The position numbers were made by a program, and so were the translations under genes. Shown here one piece after another: positions 32,501-43,709 of a stretch of DNA of 64,000 nucleotides. The notes under the pieces were generated by a model. That model was not told the DNA's origin and made no database searches. It was given only the letters and a program-made list of their open reading frames with translations. The stretch is taken from NCBI RefSeq assembly GCF_963678635.1, contig NC_087064.1:15431802-15495801 (forward strand). The letters run 5' to 3'. The stretch's first letter is position 1; each line of letters begins with the position of its first letter. Origin of the DNA: Symsagittifera roscoffensis. Taxonomy: Eukaryota; Xenacoelomorpha; Acoela; Convolutidae.

Positions 32501-35500
32501 TAAGTTGAACAGCGCATATAGTTTCAAAGCAAAGTAGAGCCGAGCAAGTCAATTCGAATAAAAGCATTACAAGAGCACTGAATTGCCTTATTTGATTTTA
32601 CTAGCTAGAGTCTAATCGATCTAGGTCCGCTCATCACAGCTTGGCACTAATTAAGTGAAAGTGCTGTAAAAAAGTTTGATTTGGTTTTTGTGGCAAGATG
32701 TCTTATTGGTTTCGATACTAGGAGTTTTGTATGTCGTTCAATGGTTATGAAAATTGATGATAAAATGGTCGGAAATTGTTCTTAGCCGGATTCCGTATTA
32801 AAGGCACTGACTTGAAAACTAAACCTGCTGAAAATCTCAGTTCTGGCGTTATTATTAACCAACCAAGGGCTTGTATTATGATACGAGCTCATTTTTTCCA
32901 ACCTAACTTGCGTGGTTAGTGCTCATCAGAAGTGCCAATTTGTAATGTGTTTTGCTTTAAATTAATTATGTTGGCAATTTATAGCATTTGTTTTATCCGC
33001 ATTACTATTGGCTGCTGTTTGGAGGCGAGGTAGGTGGTAAGCGTAGGTATCGATTTTGTTTTTATTTTTAAAGTTACTTTTTGTATTTAAGTGTTTTGTG
33101 AAATTTTAACGTTTCCTTTTTTATTTTTGGATCTACTTAACAATTGCGCCCCCCCCCCCCCCCTTTTAAGAAAGGGGCCAATTGTTAAGTAGATTAAAAT
33201 GACGCATTTTCGATCAATCAGAATGCAGCAAAATTCTAATTCTCAATAGAAAGCTCAGTGCTAATTTACTGCTTTTATTAATAGGGGTGGCAATTCTTAA
33301 GCAGATACCAAGGGGGGGGGGGGGCAATTGTTAAGTAGATCCTTATTTTTTGCTGTGTTTGCGTTGCCTCTCTGTTACACATGTGATAGTCGGTTTGACT
33401 TTTTCTGCAAAAATTTTGCATTTTTTGAGCACGCAATCAATTCAGCACGTGACCCACTTTTACTTTCTTGACTCTCTTGGGCTTAGCTCCCATTTTTCAG
33501 GACAAATTTATGAAAGTTCTAGAGGCTATCTCGTTTCATGTGTTGTTGAGATGGAACAAAAAGTATTAATTTTTGAAGTTTTCGTTTTTTAAAATCAGTT
33601 GTCTTTTTTTGTAGACTTAATGATCGTTATGAAAATGCCAATGAACAAAGTGAAACACATTAACAGATTTTTATTTGATTTTTGAATTTTTTTGTTACAA
33701 GTTGCTCACATTCAAATCTAATGTTAAGCACAAAAATATGTGCATAATCGTGCATTTTTCGGAATGCGAAGTCCTACTTCTTAATTTTGAGGAAAAAACA
33801 TCTGACTTTCTCTTGTTAAGAGTAATGAACGTAGTCAGTACTCATATGAGCGTTTTAGTGATTTTTTGTGTTTTTTCCAGGAAAAAGTATGAACGTTTTT
33901 TCACGCTTAATTTGGATTTTTCGCGGTTTGACTTTTTATTTTCTGTTAAGTTTAAAAGTAAGGGAAACTCTACTATCGAACAGCAATAATGTTAAGGGCA
34001 CGAAAAACGTGATCAAATTCTAGTTTCGAAAATGGAATTTAATTTTCAGATTTTCCAGCAAAATTTACCTATTGATCCAGTTTTCTCAAATTGGGTGAAA
34101 GTGTCAATCATAAATTGTTCTAGAATTTCAGATAGCTTTAAGGTCACACAATTTTTTCTGTAAAATTCAAAAGGTGAAGTAATGAACGCAACAAAACAGA
34201 AAAAAAAACGGACTTATTTTTTTTTGAAAAAATTCGTTTTTTTTTGTTTTCTTTTTTTCCTGTTTTCTTGCATTCATTACTCTCTTCCAACTGTCGGTTG
34301 GCTATGTTTTTTTAATCAATGCTTGGATTGAGATTGTCAGAAAATTAAGTTGTTATGAAACATCACAGATCTCGATGTAAGATTTCTGTTCATAGTGGAT
34401 ATTTTCACTGTTGATTTTTTGTAGCTGCGTGTTATGTAGAACTTTCCAATATTTTTGTTTCAGTTTTCCAATACTTTTCCATTAGTAAAAATAATTTTCA
34501 TAAGTTTTTTTTCTTAAATGGTGTTATATTTAGCTTCTTTCTTGAATAAACGTTTCAATGTGGAGCGGAATTATTTTAAAGTTAATCTGGATTTTCAATT
34601 TGATGACTGTCTGTTAACAAGTTGCCTGATTTTCTTTTAGCATGAGCGGGCTAGAATTATCTACAAGTATGCACTGGACCGGATTCCGAAGGAGGAGTGT
34701 CTGCAACTATTCAAGAACTACACCATCCATGAGAAGAAGTTCGGATCCAGGGACAGTGTAGAGAACGTTATCATCAGCAAACGCAGATTTCAATACGAAT
34801 CAGTAAGTTGAACATTTTTGCATATAGCAACCCATGAAGTTTTTGACACTTCGACACTTTTAATCTACTGTTGTGTACGAATAAAAATTATAGAAAGTTC
34901 TGTGCTTTACTATTTGGGGAACTTGGTGGAAAAGCAGTTTGGTTGGTCTTAAAATGTCTGAACATTTTCTTATCGATCGAAAATTCCTTTCTCTCAAATA
35001 ACGGGCAATTGCTTTGCAGATCTCAGCTTTGGAGAATATATGAGATCAATGTAAATGGCGTTTAATTTAAATATTGATAAAACTTAAATATTAATACTGA
35101 TATAACTTTTCTTCAGGAAATTGCCTCTAATCCCCTCAACTACGACGCATGGTTCGACTTCTTACGTCTAATGGAGACAGAATGTGACTCTACTGAGGAG
35201 ATCAGAGACGCATATGAGAGAGCTATTGCCAATGTGCCTCCTCTGGCGGAGAAACGGAGCTGGAGAAGATACATATACCTGTGGATCAACTACGCAATAT
35301 TCGAAGAGCTGCAAGCTAAGGTACATAGATCGGATATTGTCTTCACCAACGGAGCAATCGTAGTATTATATCAGGAATCCTTTTTTCTGGAGTTTGCTTT
35401 ATTATCTTGTTCCTTTATCGTGTTTTTTTTATGTATTTTTTATCTTGTTCCTGTATCGTGTTTCATAAATTTTGTTAGAGGGGGAAGTGTAAAATGGGTT

Positions 35501-38500
35501 GAACAACTTAAGTTCGCATTCAGCAGACGAGTTACTCGTTGCAACTTTCCACTTGTTGGCTTTTTGAATAAGAAAAGTGTGTGATTCATTCCAGGACACA
35601 GATAGATGTCGCGAGGTGTACAAGACCTGTCTGGAGATCATACCTCACAAGAAGTTCACATTCGCCAAAATGTGGATCATGTTTGCGCACTTCGAAGTGA
35701 GACAGAAACAAGTCACCACTGCCAGGAAAATCATGGTTAGATAAGTTCTCAGAAAGTAATTGGTCAAACGTTAGATGATGAATTTTGTTGGAGGCCAAAT
35801 TAAAAGAGGGTTTTAATTTTCGACTGACCACGAAACAGAAACTACGCTTTTCTGCTTCATTGAAAAAGTTTGTTGATAAATGTGAAAAAGGATATTTGTC
35901 ACGTTGCTTCAAATTTCTGATTTGCCTTAGGGTCAAGCAATTGGTAGGTGTCCGAAAGAGAAACTGTTCAATGCTTATATTGAGTTAGAGCAACAACTGA
36001 GAGAATTTGACAGATGCAGAATCCTGTACCAGAAGTTTCTCGAGTTCGCACCAGAAAACTGCAACACGTGGAAGAAGGTAAATGCTAGAAAATCTTTTTA
36101 AATCAAAATTCTTCAAGCAATAAACAAGTGAAAAGTGAATGTGCCATTAAAAATAGCGTTTGATATTATTTTGATTTGAAAAATCACTTACAGTGTTGCA
36201 TATATGATGTCACGATTAACTTAACTAATAATTGCTCATATTTTGTTTGAGTTGATTGAGCTTTTCTTTTAGAAACCAGAGGTTTTTGAATTTTCTTAAG
36301 CTAATTGTTAATGAACCATTGACTTTTTAGTTTGCTGAACTGGAGAGTGTTCTGGGCGACACTGATAGAGCACGTGCACTGTACCAACTGGCAGTGAAAC
36401 AACCCATTCTAGACATGCCAGAGCTAGTCTGGAAGGCATTCATTGACTTCGAAATAGAACAGGAAGAGTATGAACGTGCGAGGCAACTCTACCGCATTTT
36501 ACTGACAAGGACTAGACATGTTAAGGTATGGAGCATAATTGTCGTTAAAGAAGGGATATTTACTTAACTCTTTATAAGATGCTTTAATATCACACACTTC
36601 AGCAGGTTTTATTTTCAATGTTCCAGAAAACATATTTTTTTGTGAAGCTCTGCTTCCTCGAACCATTTTCAAAATTCTCGGCAGAGCGATTAGCAAGAGT
36701 ATTGCTATGAGGTACAATAGTCCCCCTCCCCCTAGATAACTTGGTTCGCCGAACTCATCTCCTGGAATTATACATCGCATGACCCGTCTCTGAGGGAACT
36801 TGACTGCAGCAGAATATTTTGAGCATGCTAGTATTTAAATTATCCGTCCCTTTTACACTTGCGAACTTTAGTAAGGTAGTGTTATAGTACGACTGTTCTT
36901 TTTTTTCTAACCTAAGGTGCAAGTATTGATTCCACTTTTGGGCACCTTAACAGCTTTTTGATATCAAGTGCTTTGACATTCGAATAGTTATAAGTTAACA
37001 CAGTTGATGCAGTTTTCATTTTTCAGTTGAGCCGAAGAAAACTAAGTGCTTCAAATGTCAGTACAATAATAAAAACTCGATTTCAGAAATTTTCAAGCAC
37101 AATATATCTCGCAATATTTTTGAAATGCTTAATTTATAGGTTACTTGGCTTTATGCTTTCGATATTATTACATGCAGAGTTAGCGTGAATGCCTTCAGTT
37201 TAATATATTCCAAATTATTACATGCCAAATTGTGTCTGCTTGTATTTGTTCCAACTTTTGCTGCTTATCATTGGCATTTTATTAGCATATGTAGCTGCTT
37301 TATTCATGACTAGTGTTTATGGGTTGCTAATAGTTCGTGGCCGAGCGGGCAGTGCGTGAGACTCCCAATTTCGAAGTCGCAGGCGCCCATCCGATACGCT
37401 TACTTATTCCGAAAGGCTTACTTAATTTGGGGCTTATTTCTATTTCATCTTTTTTTTTCCACTTTATAAAGCTGCTTTTTTGCCGTGTTCTCGCAAGTGA
37501 TTGCGAAGCGCAGTTTCGGGTGTGTCAAATTTGTTTTTTTTTTGTATTTTTTTTCTCAGGAAATGTCTTTAAAATTTGTTCTTTAAAATTTAGTTATCAG
37601 ATTTCTTACTTTCTTTACACAAGCAAAGCTTGTGTGATAGTATGAACTCTCTTTTTTTCCGACTTAAGTTTCAAATATTAGTGTCTATTTTGAAAAGTGT
37701 TCGTTTTTTATCAATAACCAGCTTTTAAGTTTAGCCAATGCTAAGGATATTAACACAGACTATTGTATTACAAATAGCACTTCAGCTATAAGTTATTATG
37801 GATATGTAGCGTAAAGGTAGGGAGGGAAAGAGAACCGCAACAAAATAAGATGTATCGAACCAGGGCAGGGTTGGATGTTTTCAATGAATTTTTTCGTATA
37901 CAAGTTTAAATGCGTCCGCTCTATAAATTGAGGCAAGTTACTTGGCTAATTTCTTCTTTTTCAATTGAGTGCTAATACGTCATAATTGGCTTGCGTCACT
38001 TAGCAATTATGTCGACTCATAATTGGCGTGCGTCACTTAAGTATTTTTTTTAGACTCAAAGTTTAACTCATTCATTTTCCCAGTAGCGTTATCGGTCATT
38101 TTTTGGGCTTGTATGCGAAGTGCAACTTCGCCTCTATATAGAAATTCGGAAATAAAATCCTTCTTATATGAGTTCATTGGATCGTTTCCAACTGTCTATT
38201 CGGTATGTTTTAAATTTTCTTTTTTTTTGTATTTTTGAATTGCTTGGGTTTAATTTGTTTACGCCTGTACTACATCGGCCTAGTGGCCTCATTTTGCGTC
38301 ATTTGATAAGCGAAAATATTTAATGTGCGTGTGTTTATTTGAGGGGTAGGGGAACTTAAAAACTTTTACTTACACTTGCGATCAGTGTAGTGTGTTAGTA
38401 GGAACTTTCTTTTTTCTAACTCAAAATAAACGTGCTTATTGAAAGTGGAAAGGGTCCACTTACTTGGTGGCATTTTTTTTTATAATAACGATCTGGCATC

Positions 38501-41500
38501 GGAAATTTCATAGCATGTTTTATTGTCTGTTTTATTTGTGGCCTAAAGGTTTTCTGCTTAGGTATTTTTGTCTTTATTACCGCTTAGTAGTTGTCTTCCG
38601 ATTATATTTGTACATTCTATTGTCTTAGCATATTTTTGTATTATATATTCGAATGCGGGCTTCCTTATTTTGCCATGGTTAAGGTGTTCAACGCATGTTT
38701 AAGGAAAGAATGTTTTCACGTTTAAGCTATATCGTATATTGCAATGGTTAAGATTTTTTCGATTTTCCAAATTGAATTTAGATTTTATTTCACCAAGTTT
38801 GAAATTAGCAGCATAATATGGGATGCTGGCAGGTATCTTCTGGGGTTGAGAATTTGGCCTCCAATTATGAATACCCAAATCGTTTTAGTTGACGAGATGC
38901 GGCAACTTTAAGATTTTACAAAATTGAATATCCTTATCCTGTAGTTAGGCACTGAGGGTACTCTCAAGGGTTAAATTTTTTGCCTCCAAATATGACTGTT
39001 CAAATCTTGAAAGCTTTCCAGTTATGACGTTTTTTTGTGATTTTTTCAAAAAAATTTCATGAAAATTAAATATTAAAATTTGATATTCCTAAGCATGTAG
39101 CTGGTGGCTGTCAGGTTACTCTCAGGAGTTGCGAATCTTGCCTTTGACTTTGAAAAGTTCGAAAGATTTGAAATTCCCATCCTTGTAATTGGGTAACGTC
39201 AGCGTATTCTCAGGATTTCCAAGATGCAAATTTTTTGTCCAAATTCGACTGCTAAATTGCTTCTAGTTCCGAGTTAAGACGTTTGTTATGTAATTTTCAA
39301 ACAACTTAGATATAAAAAAGCAGAAAGTTTTATGGTTTTTCAAAATTTTTATAAAATACTTGAATAAAAAACTTAACAAAATTTGAAATTACCAACCCTG
39401 TAATTGGGTGCTGTCAGAGTACACTCAAAGGATGCAGATCTTATTTCCACTGTATGAGATTTTTTGTGAGTTGTCAAAAATTCGAAGCACGGGATATGCG
39501 TTACACTCTGATGCTAAGCTCCGCTTTGTCTCTCTCTTTTGTTTTGCTTTTACTCAATCAAGCTAGCGAATGTAATATAATATGTCAAATGTCTCATTTT
39601 TCGATTTTCGTTTTCTCGCTTTTGTTTGCAAAAAGCAGCTTCCTCTCTGTGTTAATTGATGTTTCACCTGGCACATATGTTAGTAGAACATAGGCAAAAT
39701 ACATTCTCCGATTATGAAAGCTTAAATGGCGCGATAAATTGTGATGGATTTCTAGCTTCGAAAGTGGAATTTAAATTTGGAATTTGGATACTACAAGGTG
39801 ACTTTTTTTTCAATCGAAGTCGATAATGTTAGTTTGTATTTCGTGGCACTTTTTAGCAAGAGGTTGAATAGGCTGTTCAATAGCATGTGCGTTGACCTTC
39901 AATTTTTAATAAGTTATCACAGTTGATTCATTTTAAATTCATCACATGAACCCAAAAAAGTTACAACAAAACAATAATAAAAATTTCTTGCATATTTTTT
40001 TTCCAATTCAGTTTATTTCGCGAAAATTTTGAATAATATAATTTATACAAGTTGGTATTGTTCTTTTCAATTTGCTATATAGAAATTACATTCCAAACTA
40101 TTACATGCGAAGTTGGTGTCTCTGTGCATTTTGGAGCTCCTTTTTTTACCGCTTTTAGCTTGGCTTTGGTTTTTATATAAGTTGTTTGTTTTTATCTATC
40201 ATGGATTTTGAACCAGATCTTGTGTGTAATGTTGGGGACAGTTTTAGCGCAATTAGTGAGGTGTTATCACAGCTTACGGAAGAGAATATTTTTTGATTGT
40301 TGACTTTATAAAGAAAAATTCATTTTTGTTTTTCAGATTTAGTTGTTCTATAAGCATATCTATCTTATGAGTTTGTCCACATATAGAACTTGAGCAATCT
40401 TGGTTAATCGGACCAAGAAGAAAATCGTTTTTTTTTCTGTGCAGTGATGAAATAAGAAATACCTGGAGCGTAACATTCTAAACGTTTTTTTATTATTTCG
40501 TAAATTAGCAAATAGAAAACACTGTTCAATGACCTCAGCCTTTGTTTCAGGATTGTATTTCATATCAATTTTGTACATATATGACAGTATAACTTTTTCT
40601 TAGTCCTTAAAGATTTTTTCTAATTAGCGCGATTACTCTTTAGGTGCTAGTCAAGCCTTTTTTTCATGTATCCAAAGAGGATGATAGTTGTTTATTGTTT
40701 ACTTTATTAGATGTAATCGTTTCCCATTCTAGGTCTGGATCAGTCTGGCTCGTTTTGAGGCCACCCTGGAAGATGTGTCGAATGAAGAGGGAGAGGAAGG
40801 GCAAGGGACAAGCAGTAGGGCAGTGGAGAAGGCGAGGGAAGTGTTTAAAGAGGCGAACAAGTGTCTGCGGATGGAGGAAGCAGACAGTGAACAGAGACTG
40901 ATGTTGCTTCAGCATTGGAAGCAGTTCGAGGTAAAAAAAATGCTATTAATTGTAAAAAGTCTTAATTTATTGCAATAGTTGATGAGTTAGTTACTTCGGA
41001 AACTTTTCAATGATCTTGTTACAAGTTGATCGAACTTAATTATAGCTTTTAGACTACTTAGTTTAATTTCGATCATTTTTTAAAGTGCTCACAATTGCGT
41101 GCGTGTGAAAATGTAGGTTTCCCGTCATCTGGGGCTCATCTAAAACGTGCATATTTGTTCGCCAAATTTGTTTTCTGACACCGAAAGAACGAACTCGAAC
41201 TGAATTTGCGTTTTTCCAGCAAGAAAAAGGTGACGAAGTGTCCCAAACTGCAGTTAACGAACTGATGCCAAAGCGGATCAAGAAGCGGAGAAAAATGCTG
41301 ACTGAAGATGGGGTGGACGCTGGTTGGGAGGAGTACTTTGACTACATTTTCCCCGATTCCGCCGGATCCCGAAGTCTGCAGAGCAACATAAGGTTATTAT
41401 CAACATTTTACTTTCCATGAAACTTTTTTCTAAAACATGGAAGAACGTTTAAGGCCTCTCTTAAGGTAGCTCTGATCAATTTTGTACAAAGAATCTGTTT

Positions 41501-43099
41501 TTTAAGAGTCGATGAACGTAGTTCAGACTTTTATGAACGTCGCGATGATTTTTTTTTTCAGGAAAAGTTCTTTTCGCGTTTTTCTTTTTCTTTTTCGCGT
41601 TCTTTTTCTTTTTCGCGGTTTGAATCTTGATTTCTTTTCAAGTTCAGTTCATTTCCTTTTCTGAAAATGAAGGCAAACCCCACTATCGAACTGCGAAAGT
41701 GTAGCGTGATCAACTTCTTGCTTTGGAAGTGGAATTTAATTTTCAGATTTCCCTGCGATCCAGTTTTCTCAAATTGGGTCAATTTTGTCAAAAAAGTGGC
41801 AATCATAAATTTTTCTAGAAATGCTTTTAGTTTTAGTATTCTATCACTTTTCTATATCATTTTTCTGTTTTTTTTTTCAAAGTCTAAGGAAAATTATCAC
41901 AAGTTTACGAATAATTGCAAAAAAATGTGGACACTTTTTCTTTTAAAGTGTCAAATCGTTGTGTTTTAAGGTTACTTGAAATGGCAAAGAAATGGTCGAA
42001 TATGAACAAGGGGATGAAGAAAAGTGGAAATAACAATGAAGAGAATGATGCTGACGACGACGACACTGACAGTGATGAAGATGATGGTGATGATAATAAC
42101 CAGAACTGTCGTATAGGAGGAAATGAAGACTCGGATTCGGATTTGAGTTATGAAGATGAAGATAATAATGACGGTGAAAGTGACAGCGAAAAAATGGCGT
42201 CTTCTCCTGTGAAGAAACAAAAGTTAGAGCGCTGTGAAGATAGTAACGCTGAAAGGTATATGTGATATGTCACTGTTCATTTATGATTGAATCCTTTGTA
42301 AGTCTACAAAAATTGACTATCGCGGTTTTAAATTTTATCAAAAACATGCATGAAAACCATTTTCAGTGTGGCTTTTTTGCGTGTCTCACAACATTACGGG
42401 GCATCGGCATACCAAAAGTTTTCCAACGGAAATTCCTTAAGCACGATTTTAGTTTTGAATCTGAAACTACTTTGAAACGCAAATACCTAAAATTGTTCAC
42501 GCAGTTATCGCACTAGCCAGCAGCTTGAGTATTAGTACGAAACTTCTTTTTTTCTAACCTAACTGGCAAATAATAGTGTTCATTGAAAGTGGAAAGTTTT
42601 CACTTATTTGGTGGCACTTTGGTATAATCACAATCTAGCGTTGGAAATTTCATAGCATTGTTCTTTGCTTTATTTGTGGCTAGTGTTTGTGATATATAAT
42701 GCGTAAGTGACTGTATTAAGCGTGGTAGGTAGTGCGCTATACTCATAATCTCCAGGTCGCAGATCGAATCCGAGACGTAGTCGAATTTTTGCTAATTCGA
42801 GACTTTTTTCTACTTTTTTATTGCACTTTATGGAGCTGCTTTTTGTCGTGTTCGCGCTAGTGTTTGCGAAGCGAAGGTTCGCCTCCGTGTTGAAATAACT
42901 AAAGCATTGTTGAGTTCAGAATTAGTTTTTTGCGAGTAATAACATGCTTTATTGCTTCAATAACCATGACCCGTTTTAGTGGTCAGCGTTTTCTAAGATT
43001 CTAGTATTGCCACTGAAGTTTCACTATGTGCATTTCCATAATGATTTCCTTTGTTTCAGCTCAATAAATGCTGCCAATGATGAAGAAAATTATAACTAG
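29596..43099 (+). CDS. CRNKL1: Crooked neck / CRNKL1, HAT-repeat splicing factor (14 exons)
   Basis: Exons 29596-29834, 30014-30169, 30373-30491, 30669-30794, 32234-32409, 34641-34802, 35117-35320, 35595-35735, 35931-36077, 36331-36525, 40733-40930, 41220-41392, 41971-42255 and 43060-43099 sum to 2361 nt, giving 786 aa in one frame. It is the orthologue of yeast Clf1/Syf3, a scaffold of the Prp19-associated complex in the nuclear spliceosome. The protein is almost entirely HAT repeats (aromatic-W..Y...E, then ARxVYERA), for example [59 protein letters not shown] and AELESVLGD. Near the C terminus KRIKKRRK and [13 protein letters not shown] are typical of the family. Exon 13 encodes a long Asp/Glu-rich tail. 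The start is chosen as the first ATG ([10 protein letters not shown]). The longest intron (4.2 kb, intron 10) carries three HINE-like elements. Confidence 0.98.
30930..31408 (+). repeat. MITE 3' part joined to a HINE-like element (c), CRNKL1 intron 4
   Basis: At 30935-31040 is a MITE tail (GAAATTCGAAAGTTGAAATT, CTTGCGTTCATTTCTTGTCC), followed by an AAGAGTTGATGAACGTAG head at ~31044. From ~31078 a HINE-like element begins (TTAGCCAGCTTGCGAGC). It has a tRNA-like core with B-box-like GCAGGTTCGAATCCGAT near 31285-31305 and ends GCTAGTTTTGTGAAGCATAG, CTTTGCCTCTGTGT at ~31408. Confidence 0.6.
31741..32060 (+). repeat. MITE copy in CRNKL1 intron 4
   Basis: Landmarks: GTTCAGGCTCAAACTTAAC, TTCGCGGTTTGATTTTTGAT, CTTTGTTAAAAGGAAAGCAA and CACTATCGAACAGCAACAG-like sequence, ending in CTTTTCGAATTGTCTGTTGG. 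A second partial copy lies at ~31450-31700 immediately upstream. Confidence 0.6.
33129..33342. repeat. Short palindromic element with poly-C/poly-G arms, CRNKL1 intron 5
   Basis: GGATCTACTTAACAATTG plus a C-run begins the unit. Its exact reverse complement, a G-run plus CAATTGTTAAGTAGATCC, ends it. A third copy of the end motif (CCAATTGTTAAGTAGAT) occurs at 33178. Inner sequence includes GCTAATTTACTGCTTTTATT. It is a MITE-like or foldback structure of ~214 bp. Confidence 0.75.
33816..34310 (+). repeat. Well-preserved MITE copy, CRNKL1 intron 5
   Basis: It begins TTAAGAGTAATGAACGTAGT and ends TGCATTCATTACTCTCTTCC. The reverse complement of the end reproduces the head. The interior has CACGCTTAATTTGGATTTTT, CGCGGTTTGAC, CTACTATCGAACAGCAATAA, CACGAAAAACGTGATC and TATTGATCCAGTTTTCTCAA. 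Confidence 0.7.
36855..37526 (+). repeat. HINE-like element (c), CRNKL1 intron 10
   Basis: The head ACACTTGCGA (36855) is matched by the 3' arm TCGCAAGTG at ~37491. The hairpin GCGAAGCGCAGTTTCG and GGTGTGT follow. The tRNA-like core at ~37335-37400 has GTGGCCGAGCGGGCAGTGCG (A-box-like) and GAAGTCGCAGGCGCCCATCC (a mutated B box). It closely parallels the element at 19313. Confidence 0.65.
37617..38141 (+). repeat. Uninterrupted HINE-like element (a), CRNKL1 intron 10
   Basis: It begins with the palindrome ACACAAGCAAAGCTTGTGT. It contains GTAGCGTAAAGGTAGGGAGG and a mutated B box (GTATCGAACCAGGGCAGGG), then repeated TCATAATTGGC(T/G)TGCGTCACTTA. It ends GCTTGTATGCGAAGTGCAAC, TTCGCCTCTATATA. It is the reference for the subfamily length (~525 bp). 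Confidence 0.7.
38372..39535 (+). repeat. HINE-like element (c) with its own internal degenerate array, CRNKL1 intron 10
   Basis: The head is ACACTTGCGATCAGTGTAGT. The tail is GATGCTAAGCTCCGCTTTG, TCTCTCT. Between 38800 and 39440, imperfect repeats are marked by a (G/A)CTCTCA(A/G)GG motif near 38953, 39118, 39207 and 39419, plus TTGGGTGCTGTCAG-like phrases. The array sequence differs from the ~160-bp units in subfamilies a and b. Confidence 0.55.
41503..41850 (+). repeat. 3'-truncated MITE copy, CRNKL1 intron 12
   Basis: The head is AAGAGTCGATGAACGTAG. The interior has TTTTCGCGTT repeats, CGCGGTTTGAATCTTGATTT, CCACTATCGAACTGCGAAAG and AGATTTCCCTGCGATCCAGT. The terminal GTTCATTGACTC is absent. 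Confidence 0.6.
42511..42890 (+). repeat. HINE-like element (c), CRNKL1 intron 13
   Basis: The head CACTAGCC is matched by GCTAGTG at the 3' arm, then GCGAAGCGAAGGTTCGC and CTCCGTGT. The tRNA-like core has GTGGTAGGTAGTGCGCTATA and the B-box-like GGTCGCAGATCGAATCCGAG at ~42718-42775. Confidence 0.7.
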
Positions 43100-43397
43100 T
43101 AAATGACACAGGAAGCGCTGAAAAAGCAAACGAATAGCCGTTTAACAACTCAATTGTAGCACAGCTTCAGGTTACGTATTGACTGTGCATTGTTGGCGCC
43201 AATTTTTTTCAGATGAAAAACTTGATGGAGCGGAAATCAACGGAGGCAAAAGGAAAGCAAACTTCAAAACGGGCTTCTATTGTTTTTGTCCAATGTTTGT
43301 GATATTTTGTGGTTCAGGGAGGAGTGACGTCGCCTGCTCCAAGTGAAAAACATTTCAATGAAACAAAACATTTCACATTTTGCATTCACCAAAATCA

Positions 43398-43403
43398 AAT
43401 AAA
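43398..43403 (+). terminator. Polyadenylation signal of CRNKL1
   Basis: Overlapping AATAAA hexamers (AATAAATAAA) about 300 nt after the CRNKL1 stop, before the putative PAQR first exon. Confidence 0.5.
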
Positions 43404-43709
43404 TAAATATTTTCATCTTTAACCTCTGCGGCTGATGTTAAGTTTCTAGTCGAAGGAAGCTTTAAACAGCGATGTTCTTTGAGTGATTATCAATTTGATT
43501 TTTTTTATTTCGTACTAGTTTTGAACTATTTCCATATTACAAGTATTGATTTTAGTTAATACATACTGTTTATAATTGATAGAAAATGTTTATTAAATAG
43601 ACTAAAACTGGAGATTTTTTCAGTGGGCTATGAGGTTCTTCTGGTACTTTTGAAGGTACAGAAATAAAAGGACGAGGGTCGGAATTGACAGGGTGACATA
43701 GTCAGCAGC

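Noticed and set aside
41972-42220. Minus-strand 82-codon frame rich in Ile, Val and Phe
   Set aside because: It is the shadow of the Asp/Glu-rich CRNKL1 exon 13 on the opposite strand.
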